NCBI GenBank assembly: GCA_964571855.1
Contig: CAZNDO010000018.1
Span: 1-64,000, forward strand
Direction: 5' to 3'
DNA from: CAYYFX01 sp964571855
GTDB taxonomy: Bacteria > ARS69
DNA length: 64,000 nt
The number at the start of each line of letters is the position of its first letter. Position 1 is the stretch's first letter. The translations under genes and the position numbers were made by a program. Positions 9,089 to 17,691 of this stretch are shown here, in pieces. The notes beneath the pieces are model-generated. The model was not told the DNA's origin and searched no databases. It saw only the letters and a list, made by a program, of their open reading frames with translations.

Positions 9089-10552
9089 ATGAGAGTCCAC
9101 GCCGGATGGATGCTCGTGCCCGCCGTCGCCTTGCTCGCGGCGGGTTGCTCGGATGACGAGAAGATCGTCTACCGCGATCGCGACCTGTTCAACCCGCCGC
9201 CTGACGCCGCGTCCGGCTTCCTGGGCTACTACGACTCCGCCACGAAGACCACGACCTGCGGGAACTGCCACGCGGGCGAGCAGGCGGACTGGGAGGCCAC
9301 GAAGCACGCCGACGCGTACGACACGCTCGTGCAGTCCGGCCACGCGCAGGACTTCTGCTTCGAGTGCCACACGGTGAGCGACGCCGGCAACGACGTGGAC
9401 ACGCCGGCCGGCTGGAACGTGGTGCAGGACGGCGCGTACCACGACGTGCAGTGCGAGAGCTGTCACGGGCCGGGCAACGAGCACGTGCAGGATCCGGGCG
9501 CGTCCCAGCCCATCGCCAGCCTGGCGGTGGCGGACGACCTCTCCACCGGCTGCGCGGAGTGCCACTCCGGCACGCACCATCCCTTCGCCGAGGAGTGGCT
9601 GCAGTCCGGGCACTCCATGGTGATCGAGAGCGCGGCGGGGAATGCCTCGTGCCAGGGCTGCCACCGCGGCCAGGGCGTGCTGGCAGCGTGGGGCGTGGAC
9701 GCCACGTACCTCGAGGAGGACAGCTCCGAGCACCTCCCGGTGACCTGCGGCGTCTGCCACGATCCGCACGACAAGACCTACGAGCACCAGCTCCGCTTCC
9801 CCGTGAACACGCGGGATCCGGAGCTGCATCTGTGCGCCCGCTGCCACGACCGTCGCAGCGTGCCGAGCGCCACGTCCTCGCACGGGCTCGAGCCGCACTC
9901 CCCGGAGACGGCGCTGCTCTTGGGCGAAGCGGGCTGGTTCCCGCCGGGCGCGGACATCAACCCGGGCCAGATCGTGGCGTCGCACGGCTCGGACGGGAAC
10001 CCGAAGCTCTGCGCCACTTGCCATGTGGCGCGCTTCACGGTGGCCGACGCCGTCACGGGTGCGTTCACGTTCCAGGCCACCGGGCACCTGTTCACGGCCA
10101 TCCCGTGCGTGGACGGCTCGGGCATCCCGACCACGGGAGACTGCGACTACAACACCACGGACCGTTCGTTCGCGGCCTGCGCCACCGCCGGCTGCCACAC
10201 GAGCGAAACGTCGGCGGCGGCGGCGCTCACGGGGGCCACGTTCGGCATCCAGGCGTGGTCGGACGATCTGCTCGCGCTGCTCACGACCGTGGATCCGAAC
10301 CTGGACGCGGCGGGCGGAGAGATCGATCCCACGCTCACCACGTTCACCGTGGCCGAGGGAGCGTTCTTCAATTACAACCTCGCGAACCACGGCGGCGGCA
10401 TCCACGCGGCCACCGTGCACAACCCGTTCCTCATCGAGGCGCTGCTCGTCGCGAGCATCGCCGAGGTCGAGGACACGTACGGGCTGTCCGCCGGGCGCGG
10501 CGTGGACTACCGCGCGGAGCTGGACCGCATCCTGGGCCGCTCGGGACGGTAG
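9089..10552 (+). CDS. Multiheme c-type cytochrome lipoprotein (8 CXXCH plus one CX4CH)
   Basis: A 487-residue exported protein. Residues 1-20 are a lipoprotein signal ending LLAAGC, so Cys20 is probably lipidated and the protein membrane-anchored. It carries eight CXXCH heme sites (CGNCH, CFECH, CESCH, CAECH, CQGCH, CGVCH, CARCH, CATCH) and one CATAGCH with four residues between the cysteines. The N-terminal part, with CGNCH followed by ADWEATKHADAY and then CESCHGPG, resembles the cytochrome c554/hydroxylamine-oxidoreductase superfamily. It is the first gene of a three-gene unit with an outer-membrane barrel and a 12-heme protein. By analogy with Geobacter porin-cytochrome clusters it may be the surface-side cytochrome of a trans-outer-membrane conduit. 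The C-terminal 120 residues have no heme sites. Confidence 0.9.
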   Translation: MRVHAGWMLVPAVALLAAGCSDDEKIVYRDRDLFNPPPDAASGFLGYYDSATKTTTCGNCHAGEQADWEATKHADAYDTLVQSGHAQDFCFECHTVSDAGNDVDTPAGWNVVQDGAYHDVQCESCHGPGNEHVQDPGASQPIASLAVADDLSTGCAECHSGTHHPFAEEWLQSGHSMVIESAAGNASCQGCHRGQGVLAAWGVDATYLEEDSSEHLPVTCGVCHDPHDKTYEHQLRFPVNTRDPELHLCARCHDRRSVPSATSSHGLEPHSPETALLLGEAGWFPPGADINPGQIVASHGSDGNPKLCATCHVARFTVADAVTGAFTFQATGHLFTAIPCVDGSGIPTTGDCDYNTTDRSFAACATAGCHTSETSAAAALTGATFGIQAWSDDLLALLTTVDPNLDAAGGEIDPTLTTFTVAEGAFFNYNLANHGGGIHAATVHNPFLIEALLVASIAEVEDTYGLSAGRGVDYRAELDRILGRSGR

Positions 10553-10555
10553 GCC

Positions 10556-12079
10556 GTGTTCCTCCCCGTCGCGACGATCCGGCTCGTCGCGGCCGCACTG
10601 CTGTTGACCGCCGTCGGGGCGGGACCCGCGCACGCGGGTCCCGCCTGGCGGCTCCGCGTGGACGCCGCCGCGCGCACCTTCGCGTTCCGCGGCGTGGAGC
10701 TGGACAGCATCCGCACCACCCAGGCCGTCCGCGGCCCCTTCGGCGGGCTGCAGACGCCGGACGGCTACGCCGTCACGTGCCCGCCCGGATCCGCGTGGTG
10801 CTACTTCTTCCGCGCGGGGGACGAGGAGCGCACGAGCCCCGTCACCGGGACCATGGACCTGCGTGCGTGGGATCTCGGGCCGCGCGGCCTGTCCGTGCGC
10901 GTGCGCGCGCGCGGCGCGGGAGCATTCGACCGCCCGTCCGCGTGGGCGGACACGCGCCCCGCGGTGCGCTTCCAGGAGGCGTACGCGGACTGGACGCGCC
11001 GCGGCGTCGGTGTGCGCGCGGGACGGCTGCGGCAGATCACGCGGCTCGGATCGTCCGGCTGGGACGGCGGCCGCGCCGAGGCGCGCGCGCTGGACGGCCT
11101 CGTGCGCGCGAGCGCATGGGGTGGCTGGGGCTTGGCCGGGCCCACGGACCTTCCGGCCACGAACGGGTCGCTGGATCCCTTGGAGGAGTTCACGCCGCGG
11201 CAGCGGCCGGTGCTGTTCGGCGCGGAGCTGGGCGCCGGACGGCGCGCGATGGACGCCCGCATGCTGTACGAGCGGCTCGTGGACACGCGCGCGGACGACT
11301 TCGTGTCCGAGCGCATCGGCGCCGAGCTCGCCGTGCGTCCCGGCGGCGGCGTCACGCTCGCCACCGGCTCGGACTGGGATCTCGCCGCGGGCGCGTGGGG
11401 CAACGCCGAGGCGTCGCTGCGCTGGCAGCCGCCGCGCGGCATGGAGAACGTGACCACGGGCGTGCGCCGCTACCGTCCGCGGTTCGACCTCTGGTACGTC
11501 TGGACCGCATTCAGCCCCGTGGGCTACACGGCGTACTTCATGGAAGGCGCCGCGCGTCCCGACCCGCGCCTTCGCGTGTCGGTGCGCGGCGAGACGTGGG
11601 ACTTCGAGGGAACGGACGCGGACTCGCCGCTGTTCCGCGGCGAGAGCGACGGCTGGCGCTGGAGCGCCGAGGCCGCATGGGATGCGGACCGGCACTGGCG
11701 CCTGCGCGCGCGCGCCCACGAGGAGTTCGGCCCCGGCGCCGCCGCCACGAGCTTCGACGGGGAAGCCGGCTGGGAGCACGGCGCGTGGGACGTGGCGGTT
11801 TCCGCCGGCTGGCTGGAGCGGCCGCTGGAGCTGCGGTACAACGATGTCACGCTCACGTCGTACGGCGTGCGCGGGAGCTGGGCGGCGCGGCCCGAAGTGT
11901 CGGTGCACGCCGAGGTGCGCGCGTTCGACGAGGAGCGGGACCGCCCGGACGCCGCGGCCGTGGACGGCACGCACGTGCGCGCGTCCGTCGGCATGTCGTT
12001 CCTGCTGGGCTCGTCCTCGCCGCGCGGCACGCTGCCCGACGCGGTGCGCGCGATCCCGCCGCGGAGGGTCACGCCGTGA
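10556..12079 (+). CDS. Predicted outer-membrane beta-barrel of a porin-cytochrome cluster
   Basis: A 507-residue exported protein with no heme motif. It starts with GTG three bases after the preceding stop and has a signal peptide ending in AHA near residue 27. The rest is a series of short alternating amphipathic stretches rich in Trp, Tyr and Arg (for example GVGVRAGRLRQITRL and FDLWYVWTAFSPVGYTAYF), as expected of barrel strands. It has no sequence signature I can name. Its place between two multiheme cytochrome genes, with its stop overlapping the next start (GTGA), matches the MtrB/OmbB position in porin-cytochrome clusters. It probably forms the outer-membrane sheath that lets the two cytochromes meet. 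Barrel prediction is by eye only. Confidence 0.7.
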   Translation: MFLPVATIRLVAAALLLTAVGAGPAHAGPAWRLRVDAAARTFAFRGVELDSIRTTQAVRGPFGGLQTPDGYAVTCPPGSAWCYFFRAGDEERTSPVTGTMDLRAWDLGPRGLSVRVRARGAGAFDRPSAWADTRPAVRFQEAYADWTRRGVGVRAGRLRQITRLGSSGWDGGRAEARALDGLVRASAWGGWGLAGPTDLPATNGSLDPLEEFTPRQRPVLFGAELGAGRRAMDARMLYERLVDTRADDFVSERIGAELAVRPGGGVTLATGSDWDLAAGAWGNAEASLRWQPPRGMENVTTGVRRYRPRFDLWYVWTAFSPVGYTAYFMEGAARPDPRLRVSVRGETWDFEGTDADSPLFRGESDGWRWSAEAAWDADRHWRLRARAHEEFGPGAAATSFDGEAGWEHGAWDVAVSAGWLERPLELRYNDVTLTSYGVRGSWAARPEVSVHAEVRAFDEERDRPDAAAVDGTHVRASVGMSFLLGSSSPRGTLPDAVRAIPPRRVTP

Positions 12080-13134
12080 GGCGAAGCGTCGTCGTGCTCG
12101 CGCTGCTCGCGTTCGCCGCCGCCGGGAACGCGCGGGCCCAGGAGATCGCGGCGCCGGCCGCGCCCATCGCGGGCAGCCACCTGACGTTCGACCACGCGCT
12201 GCACGAGGACATCGCGTGCGAGGACTGCCACGGCGACGCGCCGGCCGCCGGAGTCCCGGTGCAGCGACCCGATCCCGCGGTGTGCATGGACTGCCATGGC
12301 GACGGGAACGACCATCTCGAGCAGGCCGCGTCCGAGTGCGCCACGTGCCATCGCCCGTTGGCCCAGGCCACGCGGCTCACCGCCGCGGAGGTCGCCGCGT
12401 TGCCGGCGCCGCGGTCCCACGCCGATCCGTCGTTCCTGGAGGGCGGCCACGGGCGCGCGGCATGCCCGGCCGACGGCTCCGGGACGCCGGCCAGCTGCGG
12501 CGTGTGCCACACGCAGCAGAGTTGCGAGGTCTGCCACGTGGCCACGCCCGAGGTGGCCTCGGGACTGCTCCGGGCCGGCGCGGCGCACCTCGCCGGGCCG
12601 CCGTTCGCGCGCAAGCGGCCGGCCTCGCACGAGGACGGGTGGGCGCGCGCGCACGGGCACGAGGCCTCGGCGGATCCGCGCTCCTGCGCCGGCTGCCACG
12701 CGCAGGAGGACTGCCTGCACTGCCACCTCCCGGACGCGGCCGCCGCGCCGGGGAACGCGGTGCACCCGCCCGATTTCCTCGCGCGGCATCCGGCCGCCGC
12801 CTGGTCGCGGGAGACCTCCTGTGCGGACTGCCACGATCCGCGCGGCTTCTGCGCGTCCTGCCACGAGGAGGCGGGGCTCACCGCCCAGCGTCCCAGCCTG
12901 GGCTCCGGCTTCCACGACGGCGCGAACTTCCTGCTGGGCCACGGCGATGCGGCCCGCCGCGGCCTGGACACGTGCGTGACCTGCCACGACGAGAACGACT
13001 GCCTCAAGTGCCACTCCGACCGCACCGGCCGCGGCTTCAGCCCGCACGGCCCGGACTTCGACGCGGAGCGGCTCTCCCGCACGGCTGCACAGATGTGCAC
13101 GGTGTGCCACGGCGGGGTCATCCCGAAGCGCTGA
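12076..13134 (+). CDS. Periplasmic 12-heme c-type cytochrome
   Basis: A 352-residue exported cytochrome with twelve CXXCH motifs (CEDCH, CMDCH, CATCH, CGVCH, CEVCH, CAGCH, CLHCH, CADCH, CASCH, CVTCH, CLKCH, CTVCH). The signal peptide ends near ARAQ (residue 20) and there is no lipobox, so it is probably soluble in the periplasm. The opening HLTFDHALHEDIACEDCH pattern is typical of cytochrome c7/c3-like multiheme proteins, where the FDH histidine is a likely distal heme ligand. The GTG start overlaps the barrel stop by GTGA. In a conduit it would be the periplasmic partner. Heme density is about one per 29 residues. Confidence 0.9.
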   Translation: MRRSVVVLALLAFAAAGNARAQEIAAPAAPIAGSHLTFDHALHEDIACEDCHGDAPAAGVPVQRPDPAVCMDCHGDGNDHLEQAASECATCHRPLAQATRLTAAEVAALPAPRSHADPSFLEGGHGRAACPADGSGTPASCGVCHTQQSCEVCHVATPEVASGLLRAGAAHLAGPPFARKRPASHEDGWARAHGHEASADPRSCAGCHAQEDCLHCHLPDAAAAPGNAVHPPDFLARHPAAAWSRETSCADCHDPRGFCASCHEEAGLTAQRPSLGSGFHDGANFLLGHGDAARRGLDTCVTCHDENDCLKCHSDRTGRGFSPHGPDFDAERLSRTAAQMCTVCHGGVIPKR

Positions 13135-13154
13135 TCGCATCCGCCGGACGCAAG

Positions 13155-13187
13155 GAGCGCCCCGGCCCGCGAGGGACCGGGGCGCTC
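13155..13187. terminator. Stem-loop between convergent genes
   Basis: GAGCGCCCCGG at 13155-13165 pairs perfectly with CCGGGGCGCTC at 13177-13187 (11 bp, 11-base loop). It lies in the 76-base gap between the stops of the 12-heme cytochrome and the VIT-VWA gene. There is no U-tract on either strand, so termination is inferred from position and stability. Confidence 0.55.
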
Positions 13188-13210
13188 GTGGGTCCGGGCC
13201 GCGGCGCGTC

Positions 13211-15763
13211 TCAGATCACGCGCACGGCGAGCCGCGCGGAGTCCGCGGCGCCGCCGAACGGCGCGCCCTCCACGAACAGGTGGTAGACGCCCGGCTTCCT
13301 CAGGAACGCCGCCTGCTCCGGCGTGAGCCGGACGGTGAACGTGCGCGACTGTCCCGCGGCCAGCCGGTCCTCGGCGCGGCCGCGCAGCTTGTCGAGCACC
13401 CCGGCCTTCCCCAGCACGATCTCGTTCCAGCGCGAGTCGAGCACGCGGAGCCGCAGCTGCCCGTCGCCGAGCTTCGGCGCCGTCGCGATGCGCACGTCCG
13501 CGCCCGTGCCGTTCGTCACGGTCACGGTCAGGGTGAGCGTCCCGCCCGCGCGCAGCTCGGTGCGGTCCGCCGACACGGTCACGGTGACGCCGGACGCATC
13601 CTTGTCCTCCGGGGAGCGGTACCGGCGGTCCACCGCGGACCTCTCGGCCTCTTCCGGGGAGGCCGCCTCGTCGCGCAGGACGCCCAGGCTGCGCCCGGCG
13701 TGGCCGCGCGGATCGGGGCGACCGAGCGGAGCGACGGACGCGGGCGGCGCCGCCATGGACTTCATCATCTCGGCGCCCGCCCTCTCCTGCCGGCCCTCGA
13801 ACGAGCCCGCCTCGCCGAACACGCCCTCGAAGCTCACGCCCTCGGGCATCTCCACGGGGACGCGCACGCGCTTCGGCCGCCCGTCGGACACGACCAGCTT
13901 CTCCTCCACCGCCACGAAGCTCGTGTACGGCGTGACCAGGTGGTGCGCCAGCCCGATGGACTCGATCTCGGCGCGAACCGCCGCGTTCGTCTGCGAGCGG
14001 TCGGAGCGCTGGAGGTCGGCGATGCGCGCCCGAGCCCACAGCGTGCCCACGGCCGGGTTGCCGGACGGGCCGCGCGGCAGGTCCAGCTCCACGCGCGTCT
14101 TCCACGGTCGGCCGGCGATGCGGCCGCGCACCTCGAGCCACCCGTCACCGCGCCCGTCGTAGCGCGCGTGCACCGCAAGGGGCTGCCCGCCGAACACGTC
14201 GGGCACCTGCTCGGGGTAGCGGTCCGTCACGTCCACGCCGTGCCACACGAGCTCCACGTCCGTGAGGTACGGGTTGCGGATGCGCTCGTAGAAGCGGTCC
14301 ACGGACTGCGCCATCGAGCTGCCGCCGAGGAAGTACTGCGCCTCGCCGCGTCCCTCCAGCGCCAGGCCGTCCAGCAGCTCGCGGTTCACGGAGCTGCCCA
14401 CGCCGAACGAGAAGAGCCGCGCGTTGCCGATGGCGGCGCGCACGGCGTCCAGGATCTCGGCCTCGTTCCCGATGTAGCCGTCGGTGAGGAACATCACGAT
14501 GCGCAGCCGCTTCGGATCGTGCGGGAAGTCCAGCGCGGCCTTGATCCCCTCGATCATCATCGTGCCGCCCTCGCCCTGGAGCTGCTCCAGGTACGCGAGG
14601 CCGCGCTTGACGTTCGCCGGCGTGGCCTCGATCGGCGCGCGGGCGAGGCCGGACGCGCGCTCGGAGAAGCGGATGATCTGGAACGTGTCGCCCGGGTTCA
14701 CGTTCGTCAGCGCGCGCCGCACCAGCCCCTTCGCCGCGGCGATCGGCTCGCCGGACATGGAGCCGGAGCAGTCCAGCACGAAGATCATCTCCTTCGCGGT
14801 CAGGTCCGCCGCGCGGAGGTCCAGCTTCGGGTGCACCAGCACGGAGACGTAGCCGTCGGTGCCGTCGTGGTACGCCAGCACGCCCGTGTCGGCGCCGGCG
14901 CCCTTCGCCTTCGCCTTCAGCACGAAGTCCTTGTTCGGGCGCGTGTCCAGCGGGTGCAGCGTGATCACCGCGCGGCGCGGTCCCTTGCGGCGCACGTCCA
15001 CGCGATGCGTGGGGCTGGACCAGTCCTCCACCGGGATGCCGGCGTCCCAGTCCACCGTGATCTCGAGGTCGTGGCGGGACTGCACGTGCGGCGGCAGGAA
15101 CGGGGGGTTCTCGAGGCGCGAAGGGTCGGGGTCGTCCGGGCGCGGAGGCGGCGCCAGGAAGTCGCCGCCCGCCGGCACGATGTCGCCGCGCGTGCCCGGC
15201 GGGTTGAACCGCGGACCCACGACGGTGGGGAGCACCATCTCCCAGGAGCCGGCGTCGTACGGGAGCTGCTCCACGTAGGTCAGCGTCACGTCGATCTCGT
15301 TCCCGGGGAGGATGTTGGCCACGGACTGCGTGAACACGTTCGTGCGCTCCTGCTCCAGCAGCGCGGCCACGTGGCCGGCGTTGCGCGCGTCCTCGTACAG
15401 GCGCCGCGCCTCCGCGCGCCGCTCGATGATGCCGGCGATCGTGCGGTCGCCCACGCGCATCTCGAACTCGTTCACCGCGGAGTCCACCGGCAGCGGGAAC
15501 ACGTAGACGGCCTCGATGGTCTCGTCGCTCGGGTTGGCGAACGTCTGGGTCACGCGCACGCGCGCCACCGGGCCGGAGACGTCGGCGTGCACCTTCGTGT
15601 GCTTCAGCGGGAAGTCGACGACGCGGCCGTCGATCTCGGCGCGCAGGCACCCCGTGCCGGGAAGGGGAGGCGGCTCGGGCGGCGTGGCGGGGGCGGCGGC
15701 CGGCGCGGCCGCGAGGCCGATCCCGACCAGCAGCGCCCGCGGGAAATCGCGCAGGGCAGGCAT
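13211..15763 (-). CDS. VIT and VWA domain exported protein
   Basis: An 850-residue protein with a signal peptide (MPALRDFPRALLVGIG through APAAAPA). A vault/inter-alpha-trypsin (VIT) domain covers about residues 45-175. A von Willebrand A domain starts near 325 with the complete metal-ion-dependent adhesion motif DCSGSMSG, the conserved GGTMM and a later FLTDG. The C-terminal 200 residues hold a low-complexity linker and a beta-sandwich-like tail (LTVTVTNGTGADV). Family members are envelope proteins of uncertain function, often near ECF sigma factors, as here. The start at 15763 is supported by AAGGAG seven bases upstream. It is divergent from the sigma-factor gene, with a 189-base gap. Confidence 0.88.
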   Translation of the reverse strand: MPALRDFPRALLVGIGLAAAPAAAPATPPEPPPLPGTGCLRAEIDGRVVDFPLKHTKVHADVSGPVARVRVTQTFANPSDETIEAVYVFPLPVDSAVNEFEMRVGDRTIAGIIERRAEARRLYEDARNAGHVAALLEQERTNVFTQSVANILPGNEIDVTLTYVEQLPYDAGSWEMVLPTVVGPRFNPPGTRGDIVPAGGDFLAPPPRPDDPDPSRLENPPFLPPHVQSRHDLEITVDWDAGIPVEDWSSPTHRVDVRRKGPRRAVITLHPLDTRPNKDFVLKAKAKGAGADTGVLAYHDGTDGYVSVLVHPKLDLRAADLTAKEMIFVLDCSGSMSGEPIAAAKGLVRRALTNVNPGDTFQIIRFSERASGLARAPIEATPANVKRGLAYLEQLQGEGGTMMIEGIKAALDFPHDPKRLRIVMFLTDGYIGNEAEILDAVRAAIGNARLFSFGVGSSVNRELLDGLALEGRGEAQYFLGGSSMAQSVDRFYERIRNPYLTDVELVWHGVDVTDRYPEQVPDVFGGQPLAVHARYDGRGDGWLEVRGRIAGRPWKTRVELDLPRGPSGNPAVGTLWARARIADLQRSDRSQTNAAVRAEIESIGLAHHLVTPYTSFVAVEEKLVVSDGRPKRVRVPVEMPEGVSFEGVFGEAGSFEGRQERAGAEMMKSMAAPPASVAPLGRPDPRGHAGRSLGVLRDEAASPEEAERSAVDRRYRSPEDKDASGVTVTVSADRTELRAGGTLTLTVTVTNGTGADVRIATAPKLGDGQLRLRVLDSRWNEIVLGKAGVLDKLRGRAEDRLAAGQSRTFTVRLTPEQAAFLRKPGVYHLFVEGAPFGGAADSARLAVRVI

Positions 15764-15878
15764 GGCGGCTCCTTCGAGGGGTCCGGGCCCCGCGGGGAGC
15801 CTCCTCCCCGCGCGCGCCCGTGACCGGTTCGAAGGGGATACCTCGAAGGCCCCGCGCCTATTCCGGGCTCTGGGGGGA

Positions 15879-15908
15879 ATGACGGCAAACGCCATCCGGG
15901 CCTAGACT
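15879..15908 (+). promoter_or_regulatory. Predicted promoter of the ECF sigma operon
   Basis: ATGACG at 15879-15884 (4 of 6 bases of TTGACA), an 18-base spacer, then TAGACT at 15903-15908 (4 of 6 of TATAAT). The predicted start is near 15915, giving a leader of about 38 bases that contains AGGGAG before the ATG at 15953. A nearby GGAAT at 15876 could instead be an ECF-type -35 element, but no matching -10 is clear. Confidence 0.35.
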
Positions 15909-15952
15909 TGCGGCGTGGAATGCCGCGAGCCCTTCCGGGGTAGGGAGTGAGG

Positions 15953-16513
15953 ATGCGCGAACTCGCCAGGGATCCCGCGGAAGAGCCCACGGACGGCGAG
16001 CTCGTGCGGCTCGCGAAGCGCGGGGACCGGCACGCGTTCGGCCGCCTCGTGCGCCGGCACCAGCCGCGCGTGTTCGCGCTGGGCCTGCGCTGGCTGCGCA
16101 ACGCGGACGACGCGGACGACCTGGTGCAGGAGACGTTCGTGCGCGCATGGCAGGGGCTGGCCCGGTTCGACGAGTCGCGGCCGTTCGCCCCGTGGGTGGT
16201 CACGATCGCGGTGAACCGCGCGAAGACGCGGCTGGCGCGGGCGCGGCCGCTGGACGAGGTGGACGAGTCCGTGCCGTGGACCGGACCGTCGCCGGAGGAG
16301 GGCGCGGAGCGAGCGCTGCTCGCCCGCGCGGTGCACGCGGCGGTGGACGCGCTGCCGGAGGAGCAGCGGATCGTGCTGCACCTGCGGGCCGTGGAGGACC
16401 TGTCGTACCGCGAGATCGCGGAGGCGCTGGGGATCCCGGCGGGAACGGTGATGTCGAGACTGTCGCGGGCGCGGGAAGCGCTGCGGAAGTCGCTCGGAGG
16501 GGCTGCGCCATGA
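15953..16513 (+). CDS. ECF-type RNA polymerase sigma factor
   Basis: A 186-residue sigma-70 family factor of the extracytoplasmic function type. Region 2 is at about residues 30-95 (HAFGRLVRRHQPRVFALGLR, then DADDLVQETFVRAW) and region 4 at about 125-180 (LPEEQRIVLHLRAVEDLSYREIA with the helix-turn-helix GIPAGTVMSRLSRARE). Region 3 is absent, as usual for this class. The ATG at 15953 follows AGGGAG. Its last codons overlap the anti-sigma gene (ATGA), a layout that normally balances a sigma factor with its inhibitor. The stimulus is not evident; the genes around it encode envelope and exported proteins. Confidence 0.93.
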   Translation: MRELARDPAEEPTDGELVRLAKRGDRHAFGRLVRRHQPRVFALGLRWLRNADDADDLVQETFVRAWQGLARFDESRPFAPWVVTIAVNRAKTRLARARPLDEVDESVPWTGPSPEEGAERALLARAVHAAVDALPEEQRIVLHLRAVEDLSYREIAEALGIPAGTVMSRLSRAREALRKSLGGAAP

Positions 16514-17691
16514 AGACCGACTGCCGGGACATCGAGGCGCTGCTTTCGCCCTACGCGGACGGCGAGCTGGACGCCGCGGACGCCGCGCGGGTGGAGAGCC
16601 ACCTGGCGGAGTGCGCTGCGTGCCGGGAGACGCTGGCCGCGTGGCGCGAGGCCGAGGCCGCGTTCGCTTCCATGCGGGTGGAACGTTCCGATGTGGAGTG
16701 GGAGCGCCTGGCGCGCCGCGTGGACGATGCGATCGACGCGTCCGGGACGGCGGAGGCCGGCGGCCGCGTGGCGGCGGCGCCGCAGGCCGCGGGCGCACGG
16801 ACGCCGGAGCGGCGCCGCGTGCACCCCTGGCTCTGGGGAAGCAGCGGCGTGCTCATGGCCGCGGCGTTGGTGCTGCTCTTCTGGCCCTGGATCACCTCGG
16901 AGGACGGCGACATGCAGACCCGGACGATGCTCCCGCCCGCGAGCCGGCCGCCCGCGGTGGCCGGGAACGAGGGCGCGGAACGCGACGACGCGCGTGCCGG
17001 TGCGCCGGCGGAGCAGGGCGGCGCCGGCGCGGACATCCCCGTGGCGCAAGGCGACGCGAAGGCGCCGGGCACGCGTGGCGTGGACATCCGCCGCGTGGCG
17101 ATCGAGCAGGAGGCGAAGGCGAAGGACGAGCTGAGCGCGTCGCTGTCGAAGGAGGCGCGGGACGAATCGGGGGCGCCGGGGACGCCGCCGGCAGAGGCAA
17201 CGAGGGCCCTGGGGTACCTGACGTCGCCCGCCCCGGCCCCGAAGAGCGCGGAAGAGATGGCGCCGGCGCCGGTCGAGGCGAGGAAGTCGCTGGCCGTCCC
17301 GCCACCGGCCTCCCGCGCGCGGGACGGGGACAAGGCCGAGTCGGCGTTCCGGCAGGAGCCGGACGTCCTGCTCGAGGACGCCGTCCGGAGCGCGCCGGAC
17401 TCCGCGTTCGTTCCCGTGCAGCGCGCGGCGCAGCAGGCGCTGGACTCCGGCGAGCCCGCCGCGCTGGAGCGCGCCGCGTCGACCCTCGCGGCGTTCACGC
17501 TCGCCTGGCCGGAGGATCCGCGTCGTGCGGACGCGCTCGCGCAGCGCGTGCGCGTCCTCGCGGCGCTCGCCGTCCACGATCCGGGGCGGTGGTGCGCGGG
17601 GCTGGCCGAGGCGCGCACGCAGTGGCGCGAGGCCGCGGGCGACGCCGCACCGTTCCCGGAGCCCGAACCGGCCGAAGCGGTGTGTCCGTGA
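16510..17691 (+). CDS. Zinc-finger anti-sigma factor, membrane anchored
   Basis: A 393-residue protein. The N-terminal anti-sigma zinc-finger domain has the H31-x3-C35-x2-C38 motif within HLAECAACRE, plus an upstream Cys5. A single membrane helix at about 106-127 (WLWGSSGVLMAAALVLLFW) separates it from an Ala/Pro/Glu-rich periplasmic region and a helical C-terminal domain (about 280-390) with TPR-like character. It should hold the upstream sigma factor inactive at the membrane and release it on a periplasmic signal. The ATG overlaps the sigma stop and its own stop overlaps the next GTG, so three genes are translationally coupled. The C-terminal domain is longer than in most such proteins. Confidence 0.88.
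   Translation: MKTDCRDIEALLSPYADGELDAADAARVESHLAECAACRETLAAWREAEAAFASMRVERSDVEWERLARRVDDAIDASGTAEAGGRVAAAPQAAGARTPERRRVHPWLWGSSGVLMAAALVLLFWPWITSEDGDMQTRTMLPPASRPPAVAGNEGAERDDARAGAPAEQGGAGADIPVAQGDAKAPGTRGVDIRRVAIEQEAKAKDELSASLSKEARDESGAPGTPPAEATRALGYLTSPAPAPKSAEEMAPAPVEARKSLAVPPPASRARDGDKAESAFRQEPDVLLEDAVRSAPDSAFVPVQRAAQQALDSGEPAALERAASTLAAFTLAWPEDPRRADALAQRVRVLAALAVHDPGRWCAGLAEARTQWREAAGDAAPFPEPEPAEAVCP

Noticed and set aside
15876..15880. GGAAT as an ECF-type autoregulatory -35 element
   Set aside because: No -10 of the usual kind follows at 16-18 bases; a sigma-70-like pair in the same place fits as well, so autoregulation was not claimed.
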